Notes: generated from the letters alone by a model not told the origin. Shown: positions 37,519 to 47,072, numbered from the stretch's first letter. The stretch: 64,000 nt of DNA from Neptunicella marina (GCF_014270035.1 NZ_JACNEP010000005.1:62001-126000), one strand, 5' to 3'. Made by a program: numbers and translations.

Positions 37519-38244
37519 GTGAACAGTAACTTAAAAAAACGCCTGACTTACTCGTATTTTTTTGGCGTGCATTTGTTACTGATACTATTACTGAGCCAGT
37601 CTCAATCAGTCCAGATTGCCATTTCCGGTTGGTTTAAGGAAAACCCACTTTATCCTGATACACCTTGGTACCACAACAGAATCGTATTTCATCAAAGAGT
37701 GAGTAAAAACTTACCTTCACACAGCACTGTTTTTATTGGTGACAGCTTGATTGAAGGACTGAGTGTTAGTGCCGTTGTTAATAACAGTGTCAATTTTGGC
37801 ATCGGTCTGGATACCTTATCGGGTTTAATCAGACGAATACCGACTTACTCGAATCTTGATAAGGCTGACACAATCGTTATTCACATTGGCCTCAATGATT
37901 TACCGTTACAAACGGATATATCAATGTTAAACGGCTATACACAACTTGTTTCCGTACTGCCTTCTCATGTACCAGTTGTTATAACTAGCATTTTAATGCC
38001 GCACAAGGTGTCAGATAAAAAGGCTTATCAGTCAAGAATCGAGCATATTAATCAAGAGTTATCATCGCTTTGTAATATCTATCAAAACGTATATTTTTTT
38101 GATTTAAATAAAGCGCTCGAGAATAATGCAGACAAGATTAATGATCTTTATTTGCCTGATGGCACACATTTGAATCAGGCAGGCAATCAAATCTGGATAT
38201 CAACACTTCAACAACAAATCAGTGATATTAACAATGGACGTTAA
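37519..38244 (+). CDS. SGNH/GDSL-family hydrolase, membrane anchored
   Basis: A 241-residue protein with an N-terminal hydrophobic anchor (YFFGVHLLLILLLSQSQ) and an SGNH esterase domain: VFIGDSLIEGL (catalytic Ser), HIGLNDLP (Asn block) and LPDGTHLNQAGNQIW (Asp/His). Such proteins acetylate or deacetylate periplasmic glycans and often stand next to acyltransferase-3 genes, as here. The start is a GTG 3 bases after the deacetylase stop. Confidence 0.88.
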   Translation: MNSNLKKRLTYSYFFGVHLLLILLLSQSQSVQIAISGWFKENPLYPDTPWYHNRIVFHQRVSKNLPSHSTVFIGDSLIEGLSVSAVVNNSVNFGIGLDTLSGLIRRIPTYSNLDKADTIVIHIGLNDLPLQTDISMLNGYTQLVSVLPSHVPVVITSILMPHKVSDKKAYQSRIEHINQELSSLCNIYQNVYFFDLNKALENNADKINDLYLPDGTHLNQAGNQIWISTLQQQISDINNGR

Positions 38245-39367
38245 AAATACTATCCCAGCTTCAAGCCATATTGAACAGCTCACCTGGCTACGAGGAATAG
38301 CAGCTTTTGTTGTGATAATTTCCCATATACTTAATTCAATATCTGTCTCTTATGTTGAACAGGATGAGACGGCTCACTACATAATATTGAAAGCGCTTAA
38401 TCTAGGCAGTTTTGGCGTTATATTATTTTTTGTATTGAGCGGTTGTACTTTGTACATCAGTAATACCCGAAAGACAGAGAACAGTCCTGTTTTTAGCTTT
38501 TACACTAAGCGTTTCTTCCGTATTTGGCCCGCCTTTGTTGTTTCGCTGATTTGCTACATTGCATTTCGCAGCTGGTTCCAACACGCCTATACAGATCCTC
38601 ATGGATTCTGGATAGAACGGCAATTTCTGGCCGATTTCAGTTTAATTGATTTAATTAATTACGTATTTCTCAGCTTTAATTTAACCGGGCCTGCCGGTTT
38701 GTTTAACAATGCCTACTGGAGTCTACCGGTGGAATTTCAGTTCTACCTGCTATTCCCTCTCATGATTGTTTTTCTAAATAAATCAGGCAGCTTAGCAGTG
38801 GTCATTTTTTGTGGTCTGCTCTACTTTGTGCCTTATTTGAATATAACAACAACAGCGACAAATGCAGTATTTAGTCTGGCTTTTACCTTTGGGGGCGGGG
38901 TATTAATTGGCTATATGTATGAAAGAACATCAATACGGATTTCTCCAACTATAGGCTTGTTAAGCCTGATTGCGCTGTTCACGCTTGCGTCTTTAATTAC
39001 TAATCACATCATTGAGCTACCCGATATTCCTTTTATTTCAAATCATTGGAACTGGTATGGATTAATTGGTATGGCCAGCGTCTTTATTTGTTTGTTTTCT
39101 CCTTTCAAATTACACAGTGCCATCAAACGCTTTTTGCTCAAATACGGAGAAATATCCTATAGCACCTATCTTTACCACAATCTTCTGATTGGGTTAGCCG
39201 TAATACTATCTGTGCACTTTCAGATACATGATGCACTACTCAGAACGTTACTGACCGCCTTTCTCGGAATTATTGGCACTTACTGGGTTGCCATTTTTTC
39301 ATATAAATTTGTTGAAGTACCCAGTATTGGAATAGGACGCAAACTGAGTAAAAAATTAGCAAAATGA
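38222..39367 (+). CDS. Acyltransferase-3 family membrane protein
   Basis: A 381-residue O-acyltransferase with about ten membrane helices. QLTWLRGIAAFVVIISHIL (about 19-37, with the RG and H of the family), FFVLSGCTLY and TKRFFRIWPAFVVSL are the usual motifs. It would acetylate a sugar before or after flipping, with the SGNH protein as partner. The frame opens at GTG 38222; the ATG at 38234 is an equal choice. Both lie inside the end of the SGNH gene. Confidence 0.9.
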   Translation: MILTMDVKNTIPASSHIEQLTWLRGIAAFVVIISHILNSISVSYVEQDETAHYIILKALNLGSFGVILFFVLSGCTLYISNTRKTENSPVFSFYTKRFFRIWPAFVVSLICYIAFRSWFQHAYTDPHGFWIERQFLADFSLIDLINYVFLSFNLTGPAGLFNNAYWSLPVEFQFYLLFPLMIVFLNKSGSLAVVIFCGLLYFVPYLNITTTATNAVFSLAFTFGGGVLIGYMYERTSIRISPTIGLLSLIALFTLASLITNHIIELPDIPFISNHWNWYGLIGMASVFICLFSPFKLHSAIKRFLLKYGEISYSTYLYHNLLIGLAVILSVHFQIHDALLRTLLTAFLGIIGTYWVAIFSYKFVEVPSIGIGRKLSKKLAK

Positions 39368-39373
39368 TCCTTG

Positions 39374-40393
39374 CTATTTTTTTATAGACTTAACCACAGC
39401 AACCAACTTCTGATAAAGAATATTGTTGTACCAGGTTGCGTGCACAATGGGCCGTAATATTGAATCCAGTCTTTTGTGCCATTCCATTGCCTTTCCAAAG
39501 AATTCGATATTTTTAATCCCGAATTCCGGATTTTCACTATAGTAGCGCAACATATCGACTTTCATTTGTAATGCAGGAGATGACTTGGCGTAGTCATTGT
39601 CAAACGTGGTTTTAAGGATGATTAATTCATGATGCTGAATAATACAAAGATCACAGGCAACGATGTTGTCATCAATTGTGTAATACCAAACGCACGCCTG
39701 ATTTTTTTCGGCTAATCGGGCCATCATATTCGTGTAAAAACGTCCCTGATCATTATCAGGTTCAATTGCCGTTCCTAAATCAGCCTTCCAGCTTTTCGCT
39801 TCTATTTCACCGTATTTTTTTACACCTTCAATAACATCATCTAATGCCGAAACATGCTTGCATTCAAGCTTCTGGCCGGCCTTTTCAGCCCGATTTATCA
39901 CTTTGTTATAGTTTTGACGTAAATTTTTACCTAACGATTTAAAATATTCATCGAAGTTGTCAGGAACGGGTCTGGTTCCCGTAACAATATAATCCGATAC
40001 GATACATCGCCCGCTTTCTGGCAAATGAGTCTGGCGAGTGTCAATTTGCAATAAATCCACTTGCATGACATGACCTGGTAATGCCTTACATAAACTACTC
40101 ATTACCTCGTCGTTTAACGTATTTTTCCCATGAACCATCAAACAAATTGGTGCTTGAGATGGCATAAAAGTAGCCCAACGCGCCCAGCTGACCTTGTGCA
40201 TAAGTAACATATATTCAATGCGGGATTGACGATAACCAACAGCCAATACGACTTGCTCTGAAGCAAAATGCTCAATCAGGCTTTTAATAAAGTGACTATT
40301 TAAAACAGCAACATCGTGGGCAGCTTTATTAAGCTCATCCCAGGCGGGTTGATAGTCAGAGAAAGAATCAATGGGGAGAATGTTCCATTTCAT
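39374..40393 (-). CDS. GNAT-fold (FemAB/BioF2-like) acyltransferase
   Basis: A 339-residue protein of the Acetyltransf_6 type seen in polysaccharide loci. KNLRQNYNKVINRAEKAG (about 154-171), EIEAKSWKADLGTAIEP (about 196-212) and the C-terminal NIEFFGKAMEWHKRLD are the recognised segments. It probably attaches an acyl or aminoacyl group to a sugar amine. It follows the aminotransferase-like gene by 2 bases, which suggests that the amino group made by that enzyme is the one acylated here. Confidence 0.8.
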   Translation of the reverse strand: MKWNILPIDSFSDYQPAWDELNKAAHDVAVLNSHFIKSLIEHFASEQVVLAVGYRQSRIEYMLLMHKVSWARWATFMPSQAPICLMVHGKNTLNDEVMSSLCKALPGHVMQVDLLQIDTRQTHLPESGRCIVSDYIVTGTRPVPDNFDEYFKSLGKNLRQNYNKVINRAEKAGQKLECKHVSALDDVIEGVKKYGEIEAKSWKADLGTAIEPDNDQGRFYTNMMARLAEKNQACVWYYTIDDNIVACDLCIIQHHELIILKTTFDNDYAKSSPALQMKVDMLRYYSENPEFGIKNIEFFGKAMEWHKRLDSILRPIVHATWYNNILYQKLVAVVKSIKK

Positions 40394-40395
40394 AG

Positions 40396-41523
40396 TTAGT
40401 GTGTCTCCAACGCTCGAATTTGCAAAACGATTTCATCGAGATCATTTTGACGTAAACTTTGGTGGCAAGGTAGTTGTACAAGTCGCTCTCTGTAGTCCTG
40501 ACTAATACGACAATCAGATTTAGCGACTTCCTCCCAACGCAGCACCTGAATTCCCTGTTTTCTCAATGCTGTAAAATATTTTTTGTCATTTAGCAAAAAA
40601 GGAACAACATAAGGGGTGTTGTCAGATAATTGCTCAAACAATGGGTGACCAATGGTTGAGTTTTTCAATTGTCCAACCAGATAGTTAAAGTTTTCACTTC
40701 TTTTAACTTTAATCCTATTGATATCACAATAATCTAATAACCATTGAGTATGACGGTATCCACCGGAGGTCATGTCGTCAGGAGAAAAATATTTTAACTT
40801 ATTTGCCTTTACATGAGTGGCGAATAGCTCTGCAGGTTCTGATGTTTTTCTTCTGAAAAGCTGTCTGATTTTATTGATAAAGGGCATCAAACCAATACTA
40901 TGCATTAACCCTTTACATTCTTCCCCCAGGGAATAACAAGGTAATTTAGGCAACCTCACCTTAGGAAAATGAATCACTCCACCATCAATACTGGGCAACA
41001 GTTTGTTGATACTGGCTATCTGCGCATCAGAATCCGCAGGGGTCTCAGATTGTGGAAGTAAAATGTCGAATAAGGCATGTGCACAGTCTTCGATGACTAA
41101 GAGGTTGTGTGTTTTTGCGCTACTTTTAAGCGCTTCTATATTCTGTGAAAAGCCAAAAAAACGAACAACGATACAGTGTGTAACATCATCTTGTGCCAGC
41201 GCATTAAACTGCTCTATATCAACACTCAAATCAGGATTTAATGGATAAAACCTTATTTCGTAATTTAACCAAATAAACGGTTCAACTAGCGCTGGGCAGT
41301 GGTACGCAGGGATCAAAATGACATTTTTACGATCATTATATTTTAGTTGCTGACCCACTATACCCAATGCACCTCGACCATTTTTGGTAAGACGGATAAA
41401 TTCTGAGTAGTGATTTTTCCGAAAAAAACGTAGCATCCTAAAATCCACTTTTGGTGATGCTTTTATTGTTACTGCGGGAAAATCAGTTGCGTTAGCAATA
41501 ACCGGGGGAAAATATACTTCCAT
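40396..41523 (-). CDS. DegT/DnrJ/EryC1-like PLP-dependent enzyme
   Basis: A 375-residue fold-type I PLP protein. LIPAYHCPALVEPFIW, the cofactor-binding VIEDCAHALFD (about 154-164) and the probable Schiff-base lysine in SINKLLPSIDGGVI (about 189-202) place it near sugar aminotransferases, but the sequence is divergent and the usual SFxxxKxxxxGEGG pattern is altered. It may aminate a keto sugar or act on a non-sugar precursor. It is the first gene of a two-gene - strand unit. Confidence 0.75.
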   Translation of the reverse strand: MEVYFPPVIANATDFPAVTIKASPKVDFRMLRFFRKNHYSEFIRLTKNGRGALGIVGQQLKYNDRKNVILIPAYHCPALVEPFIWLNYEIRFYPLNPDLSVDIEQFNALAQDDVTHCIVVRFFGFSQNIEALKSSAKTHNLLVIEDCAHALFDILLPQSETPADSDAQIASINKLLPSIDGGVIHFPKVRLPKLPCYSLGEECKGLMHSIGLMPFINKIRQLFRRKTSEPAELFATHVKANKLKYFSPDDMTSGGYRHTQWLLDYCDINRIKVKRSENFNYLVGQLKNSTIGHPLFEQLSDNTPYVVPFLLNDKKYFTALRKQGIQVLRWEEVAKSDCRISQDYRERLVQLPCHQSLRQNDLDEIVLQIRALETH

Positions 41524-41544
41524 GTATCAATAGGTTTTTATTAG

Positions 41545-41571
41545 TATGTTGTACTCTATGCTACCAACATA
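41545..41571. promoter_or_regulatory. Inverted repeat in divergent promoter region
   Basis: TATGTTG (41545-41551) and CAACATA (41565-41571) form a perfect 7-bp inverted repeat with a 13-base spacer between the - strand aminotransferase gene and the + strand hydrolase genes. It is placed to act as an operator for either. No regulator is known for it. Confidence 0.3.
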
Positions 41572-41644
41572 GTTGAGCAAGTAACACCGGTAAATAGCAG
41601 CACTTGCACCTGTGCACTCAAAATAAAGGATTATTGCAGTACAA

Positions 41645-42454
41645 ATGGCCGAAACAAATAACTCCGTACCGATAACGGGACGTTTTATTACGTCAGCTAA
41701 ACATCATATTTTTGTCACTCAATATGGGAGTCTGACTGACACTGTCATTCTTTGTATCCCCCCTATAATGGAGGAGATGAATCTTTCCCGTGCGGTAATT
41801 TCCAAGCAGTTACAACGTATATATTCACAATTAAATATTGCGAGTTGTGTATTTGATTATGCAGGAACTGGCGACAGCGAAGGAAACATTGACCAAACAG
41901 ACTGTGATATATGTGTGGAAAATATTATTGCGACTGGTAATTGGCTTGTACAGCAAGGAGTTCAGCATATCATCCTTCTTGGTGTGCGCTTTGGTGCGTT
42001 ATTGCAATTGAGTATGCAAAAAGCCTTACACGATGCCCTGCCGATAAAGTTACAACTTGTATGGAAACCAATAATCAAAGGCTCAGCTTTTGTAAATCAG
42101 ATGATGAGGTTAAAGCACACCAGCCATACTCTGGCAGGGGGCGAAAAAACAGACTGGCGACAACTGATTAAAGCAGGCAACACTATTGAAATTGCAGGTT
42201 ATCCGATTACTGCCCCATTGCTTGAAAGTATTGAATCACTGGATTTTGATCAAACCTCCGCTCCCCTGAGTGAATTACATTGGCTGGAATTGGGCTCAAA
42301 ATCACTCACGCCAGTATTATCAAAACTTGCATCGACTTGGTCTCATTGCCATGTTTATCCTCTGGCAAGCTCAGCATTCTGGCAAACCCCCGAGATATTT
42401 GATGAGCCCCGACTCAATTCTGTGCATCAGGAAATTCTGAAACATGTCATTTAA
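41645..42454 (+). CDS. Exosortase A-associated alpha/beta hydrolase 2
   Basis: A 269-residue alpha/beta-hydrolase-fold protein. DYAGTGDSEGN (about 71-81) is typical of these exosortase A hydrolases. The nucleophile elbow reads LLGVRFGALL (111-120), with Arg115 where a Ser is expected, so it may not be a classical hydrolase. It overlaps hydrolase 1 by 11 bases, and both occur together in other XrtA loci (families I recall as TIGR03100/03101). The substrate is unknown. Confidence 0.82.
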   Translation: MAETNNSVPITGRFITSAKHHIFVTQYGSLTDTVILCIPPIMEEMNLSRAVISKQLQRIYSQLNIASCVFDYAGTGDSEGNIDQTDCDICVENIIATGNWLVQQGVQHIILLGVRFGALLQLSMQKALHDALPIKLQLVWKPIIKGSAFVNQMMRLKHTSHTLAGGEKTDWRQLIKAGNTIEIAGYPITAPLLESIESLDFDQTSAPLSELHWLELGSKSLTPVLSKLASTWSHCHVYPLASSAFWQTPEIFDEPRLNSVHQEILKHVI

Positions 42455-43277
42455 TGAAACACCGTTTACATTTGAAATAGCAGGGAAAAACAGCCTTGGC
42501 ATATTACACGATGCTGATGGTAAAACGGGTGTTGTAATAGTGGTTGGAGGCCCACAATATCGAATAGGAAGTCATCGGCAGTTTGTACAATTGTCCCGGG
42601 CTCTAGCACATCAAGGTATCCCCTCTATTCGTTTTGATGTAAGAGGTATGGGGGATAGTGAAGGCGATAAACAAACCTTTGATAATCTGGATGATGATAT
42701 TCATGCCGCTATAAACTCCTTTTTTAACGCGTCAAACATCACCAATGTAATTATTTGGGGGCTATGTGATGCAGCTTCCGCTGCTTTGATGTATGCGCAC
42801 AAAGATAAACGGGTTGTTGGTTTATATTTATTAAATCCCTGGTTAGAGAATTCTGCCGCAAAGGGCAAAGCAATGCTTAGATATTATTATTTACAGCGCC
42901 TTTTTAATCCGGAATTCTGGAAAAAGTTACTACGAGGACATGTTAACTTAAAAAACAGTGTTTCTGAGGCGGGTCAGTTCGCTAAAAGCTCGGTAGCGTC
43001 TCAACACTCAGACAAAACAGGTTATCAGCAACTTATGTTGGAAGGCGCACGAGCATTTGATGGTAAAATAGCCATTACGTTAAGTGGTAATGATTTAACT
43101 GCAAAAGAATTTGAACAGGCCGCGCAAGCCAATAAACAATGGAAAAAATGGCTAAAAACAAAAGCTCAAGTTTTCCGTATTAACGAGGCCGATCATACCT
43201 TTTCGACCTCGGAATGGAAAAAGATGATTGAGTCTAATACTGTTAAATTTGTTCAATCTTTAACACGGGAAAATTAA
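42444..43277 (+). CDS. Exosortase A-associated alpha/beta hydrolase 1
   Basis: A 277-residue alpha/beta hydrolase with VVGGPQYRIGSHRQFV (about 33-48), FDVRGMGDSEG and a nucleophile elbow IWGLCDAAS in which Cys108 takes the place of Ser. A late His (NEADHTFST, about residue 249) could complete the triad. A Cys nucleophile would suit a thioester exchange with the nearby acyl carrier protein. It is coupled to hydrolase 2 by overlap. Confidence 0.85.
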   Translation: MSFNETPFTFEIAGKNSLGILHDADGKTGVVIVVGGPQYRIGSHRQFVQLSRALAHQGIPSIRFDVRGMGDSEGDKQTFDNLDDDIHAAINSFFNASNITNVIIWGLCDAASAALMYAHKDKRVVGLYLLNPWLENSAAKGKAMLRYYYLQRLFNPEFWKKLLRGHVNLKNSVSEAGQFAKSSVASQHSDKTGYQQLMLEGARAFDGKIAITLSGNDLTAKEFEQAAQANKQWKKWLKTKAQVFRINEADHTFSTSEWKKMIESNTVKFVQSLTREN

Positions 43278-43281
43278 CTCA

Positions 43282-44250
43282 ATGGTAGGTTTTCGTCACT
43301 TGTTATACATGATCGGTATTACTTTAGTAATACCAACCTGGTGTATGGCTCAAGATGTTTATCTGAATGGTAAAAAAGTAAAAGACCTTGCTGCTGCCAT
43401 GAAATCAGCAAAAGACTTTAGTGTAATCAGGCTAAGTGAAGGTTTATTCGAGCAGACAGGTGTTTTAAAAGCGAATAATGTTTTAATTACTGGTGAACCC
43501 AATAAAACTGCAATAGCTAACAAAACATCGTGGGGCAAAGGCGCGTTAGTCATAGTTGGCAATAATACCAGTATCAATAATATTGAATGTTTTGGTATCA
43601 GCGTAGCAAGCAAAAATGGCGCCTGTGTCAGACTTGATGGCAAAAATCTGGAATTGAACAATGTTTATTTCCACGATGCAGAACAAGGACTATTAACCGG
43701 ACAGGCGCCTGGTTTTGTCAGTATCAATAACAGCAAATTTGAGCGTCTGGGTAAAGCTGGCCAAGCACATGGAATATATGTCGGTGGTGGTGAATTATTA
43801 ATTAACAATAGTCAGTTTTTAAGCTCAAAAGATGAGGGGCACGAAATTAAATCACGTGCACAGACTACAACCATTTTAAACAGCACAATTGCCAATCTGA
43901 CGGGTAAAGACAGCAGACTAATAGATGTTTCCAATGGTGGCGTGCTGGAGATAAAGGATTCAGTTCTTCAACAAAGTAATGCCACATCTAATAGTGATGT
44001 TATTGGATTTGGTCTTGAAGGATTATCTGCGACAAAAAACAAAATTAGTCTGATAGGAAATATCTTTTTACTCGACAGAGAACATGGAAGTGTTCCTTTG
44101 CACATAGCCGCCAATGATGTACCAACCATCATCGAACAGAATATTTTTGTAGGTAAAGTAAATGCCAGTCAAATCAGCGAAAACTTTTATTTTAATGACA
44201 GAGAAGCAGCCAACCTGCCTCCCTATCCAGCCTTGCCATCACTAAAGTAA
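43282..44250 (+). CDS. Secreted right-handed parallel beta-helix protein
   Basis: A 322-residue protein with a signal peptide (LLYMIGITLVIPTWCMAQ) and repeated Asn-ended rungs such as NNVLITGEPNKTAIANK, NNTSINNIECFG and NNSQFLSSKDEGHEIKSR, typical of pectate-lyase-like beta-helices. Such proteins in exopolysaccharide loci are often epimerases or lyases acting on the polymer in the periplasm (compare AlgG-type enzymes). No catalytic set is clear. It begins 4 bases after hydrolase 1 and ends with a 9-base convergent overlap with the decarboxylase gene. Confidence 0.8.
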   Translation: MVGFRHLLYMIGITLVIPTWCMAQDVYLNGKKVKDLAAAMKSAKDFSVIRLSEGLFEQTGVLKANNVLITGEPNKTAIANKTSWGKGALVIVGNNTSINNIECFGISVASKNGACVRLDGKNLELNNVYFHDAEQGLLTGQAPGFVSINNSKFERLGKAGQAHGIYVGGGELLINNSQFLSSKDEGHEIKSRAQTTTILNSTIANLTGKDSRLIDVSNGGVLEIKDSVLQQSNATSNSDVIGFGLEGLSATKNKISLIGNIFLLDREHGSVPLHIAANDVPTIIEQNIFVGKVNASQISENFYFNDREAANLPPYPALPSLK

Positions 44251-45477
44251 GATCTCACTTACATGTGGATGACCCAGAAAGTCCTGCGGACTTGCAGTTG
44301 GTCCGTAAGCGCCTGATTGAAATACCACCAGCCAATCGCCAATTTCAGCTTCAGGTAAGCCCATTTTGTCGGCTAGTGTATCTAGTGGCGTGCACAGTGG
44401 CCCAACTGCCGTCACCTTGTGCTCAGAAGGCTCATGGTCCATTTTATTGGCAATCGCAACAGGGTAGTTTTTACGAATCACCTGACCAAAGTTGCCTGAA
44501 TTAGAGAGGTGGTGGTGCAAACCACCATTGGTCATCAAATAGGTATGTCCTCGTGACTGTTTGATGTCGGTTATTTTACTGGCGTAAATCCCGGCTTCGC
44601 CCACCAAAAACCGCCCCAATTCAATCACTAACTCGATTTCCGCCAGGGCCGGATATTGGCCTAACAATTCCGATAAATGTTGTCCAATTGGCGAGATATC
44701 CAGCCGCCTTTCTCCCGGGAAATAGGGGATACCAAAACCGCCACCCAAATTAACTGTTAATGTAGGAACGGGAGTAACATTGATAAGTTTTTGTGCCAAT
44801 TCAAAGGTATTAGCGTGGGCTTCGATGATGGCGTCCTGTTTTAAGTTTTGTGATCCCCAGAAAATATGAAAGCCTCTGAAATGAAACTGACCGTAATCAA
44901 GGTCAGGCAAAATTTCAAATAAACGCTCTTCATCAATACCAAATTGCTTGGGGCCGCCACCCATTTTCATGCCTGAGGCTTTGAGTTCAAATGCGGGATT
45001 AACACGAAAAGCCACAATAGGTTTTATGCCCAGTTGCACACCTTGCTCAATCGCTCTGCTTAGCTCTAATTCGGACTCAATATGTAAAGTTACACCGGCA
45101 GTAATTGCAGCCCGAATTTCAGCCAGTTGCTTGGATGGACCAGCAAAACTAATGTCTTTTGCATGCATACCACTTTGCAATGCAACCAACATTTCTTTTT
45201 GTGATGCCACATCAAACCCATCAACCCAATCGACCATACGATGCACTAGCGGAACGTAAGGATTGGCTTTTACCGCATAATGTAACTGGATAGCGGAAGG
45301 AATATGTTGCCTAAATAAATCGACTTGCTGTTGTACAATGGCAGCATCATAGGCATAAAATACGTCTTTTCCCGTCATAGCGGCAATTGAATCAAGGTTT
45401 TTTCCCCCAATCAGTAATTGACCGTTTTGCGTGGCGAACTGATCCATGTTTTCGTGAACAACTTGTGGCTTTGTCAT
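44242..45477 (-). CDS. Exosortase A-associated PLP-dependent decarboxylase
   Basis: A 411-residue fold-type III enzyme of the diaminopimelate/ornithine decarboxylase group. The PLP lysine is in HYAVKANPYVPLV (about 66-78), and the phosphate-binding GGGFGIPYFPGE and the C-terminal CTPLDTLADK and GAYGPTASP motifs are present. This is the version found with exosortase A (I recall TIGR03099). With the acyl-CoA ligase and carrier protein it may load a decarboxylated amino acid onto the carrier. It lies 20 bases after the ligase gene. Confidence 0.9.
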   Translation of the reverse strand: MTKPQVVHENMDQFATQNGQLLIGGKNLDSIAAMTGKDVFYAYDAAIVQQQVDLFRQHIPSAIQLHYAVKANPYVPLVHRMVDWVDGFDVASQKEMLVALQSGMHAKDISFAGPSKQLAEIRAAITAGVTLHIESELELSRAIEQGVQLGIKPIVAFRVNPAFELKASGMKMGGGPKQFGIDEERLFEILPDLDYGQFHFRGFHIFWGSQNLKQDAIIEAHANTFELAQKLINVTPVPTLTVNLGGGFGIPYFPGERRLDISPIGQHLSELLGQYPALAEIELVIELGRFLVGEAGIYASKITDIKQSRGHTYLMTNGGLHHHLSNSGNFGQVIRKNYPVAIANKMDHEPSEHKVTAVGPLCTPLDTLADKMGLPEAEIGDWLVVFQSGAYGPTASPQDFLGHPHVSEILL

Positions 45478-45497
45478 GATTATCTATGTCCTATCCC

Positions 45498-47072
45498 TTA
45501 ACTTGCATACTGCAGAGTAGCCTGTTGCGACAACATTGCGCGATCAACCTTGCCATTTGGATTACGTGGAAGTGATGTGTGAAATTCGATGTATTTGGGG
45601 TGCATAAAATTGGGTAAGGCTTTTTTTATGCTGGCGATAAGTGTTTGCTGTTCTATTTCACAGCCTTCTTTAATCACAAGGAACACCACAATTGCCTGAC
45701 CCAATTCACCATCTTTAACACCAGTGGCAATTGCTTCGGCAATAAAATCACTTGATTGATAACAGGCTTCTTCTATTTCCATCGGACTCACACGATACCC
45801 CGATGTTTTGATCATTTCGTCTTTACGGCCAACAAAATACAAAAATCCGTCTTTATCTTTTTTCACGGTATCACCCGACCACACTGCCATTTCAGTGAGT
45901 ACAAGCCCCTGATCCTGAGATGGGGCAGGCTTAAAGCGCTCAGCGGTTTTTTCCGGCGCATTCCAATAACCCAAGCTCACATGTGGACCACGGTGAACCA
46001 GCTCACCGGGTTCATCTGGATCACATTCACGGCCATCTTCTCGAACCACCATAATTTGCGCATTAGGAATGGCTTTACCCATAGAACCAATACGTTCATC
46101 AACCAATTCTGGTGGCAAATAGGTACTGCGGAAGGCTTCTGTTAATCCATACATCAAATATGGCTTAGCGTTAGGAAAGGTTTGTCTAATTTGTGCAAGC
46201 GTTGGAATTGGCATGGCGCCACCGGAATTAGTGAAATAACGCAAACTAGCTGTTGCAGTATCAGGCCATGTCGCTTTCATCAATTGTTGCCACAATGGCG
46301 GCACAGCAGCTAACCCAGTCACCTTATGATTATCAATAGCTTTGACAACATCACCGGCCAGGAAATAATCCATCAGGACCACTTCCGCTCCGACCAAAAA
46401 TGCAGTTGTAATCTGGCTTAATCCATAATCAAAACTAAGAGGAAGAAGTGCTAAGATGACATCTTGATCATCATTTTCTAAATATTCAGCAACACTCTCG
46501 GCACCGCAGATTAAATTGCGATGTGACAACACCACCCCCTTTGGTTTGCCCGTGCTGCCGGAAGTATAAAGAATGGCTGCCATATCTTTGTCCGTAGAGG
46601 GCTCAGTTGCGGCTTTACCAGTCGGGAGTTCGTTCCAGACATGGCAGATAATGTCTGCAGGAACGGCTTTTGGGAGTTTATCGGTAAGAATAATATGCTT
46701 CAGGGCCGGGCAGTTCGCCAGCACGGGTAATAGTGCAGTTAATCTATCTGAACTGGTAATCAGTATTTTAACATCGCAATCTGTCAAAATATGCTGAACC
46801 TGCATGGGTTTAAGCACCGAGTTTACAGGTACAAATGCACCACCACTTCGACTTACAGCAAACAAACTTACAACGTTTTGTGGTGTTTTAGGCAAAAACA
46901 CGGCGACCCGTTCAGCCGCATTCACACCTAAAGAGCTCAAACTACCAGCCAGATTCTCTACCTGCTGAATCGTCTCTTCATAACTGAATTGCTGCTTTTT
47001 AAAAGAGATGGCCTTTTTTTGTGGCTTGATATTGCTATTGTTTGTTAACAGATGGTGGAAAAACCTGATCAT
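45498..47072 (-). CDS. Exosortase A-associated AMP-forming acyl-CoA ligase
   Basis: A 524-residue adenylate-forming enzyme with AAILYTSGSTGKPKGVVLSHRNL (the AMP-binding loop, about 165-187), GLTEAFRSTYLP, the hinge SGDTVKKDKDGFLYFVGRKDEMIKTSGYRVSP and the catalytic lysine in NPNGKVDR near the end. It would activate an acyl or amino acid group for transfer to the acyl carrier protein coded divergently 140 bases away. AGGG precedes the ATG. Confidence 0.91.
   Translation of the reverse strand: MIRFFHHLLTNNSNIKPQKKAISFKKQQFSYEETIQQVENLAGSLSSLGVNAAERVAVFLPKTPQNVVSLFAVSRSGGAFVPVNSVLKPMQVQHILTDCDVKILITSSDRLTALLPVLANCPALKHIILTDKLPKAVPADIICHVWNELPTGKAATEPSTDKDMAAILYTSGSTGKPKGVVLSHRNLICGAESVAEYLENDDQDVILALLPLSFDYGLSQITTAFLVGAEVVLMDYFLAGDVVKAIDNHKVTGLAAVPPLWQQLMKATWPDTATASLRYFTNSGGAMPIPTLAQIRQTFPNAKPYLMYGLTEAFRSTYLPPELVDERIGSMGKAIPNAQIMVVREDGRECDPDEPGELVHRGPHVSLGYWNAPEKTAERFKPAPSQDQGLVLTEMAVWSGDTVKKDKDGFLYFVGRKDEMIKTSGYRVSPMEIEEACYQSSDFIAEAIATGVKDGELGQAIVVFLVIKEGCEIEQQTLIASIKKALPNFMHPKYIEFHTSLPRNPNGKVDRAMLSQQATLQYAS

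Noticed and set aside
41601-41625. Repeated TGCAC units (GCACTTGCACCTGTGCAC) upstream of the hydrolase genes
   Set aside because: Looked like part of a sigma-54 or palindromic operator, but spacing fits neither GG-N10-GC nor a clean inverted repeat.
45756-46145. 129-codon + strand frame
   Set aside because: Antisense to the acyl-CoA ligase; no start context and no domain.
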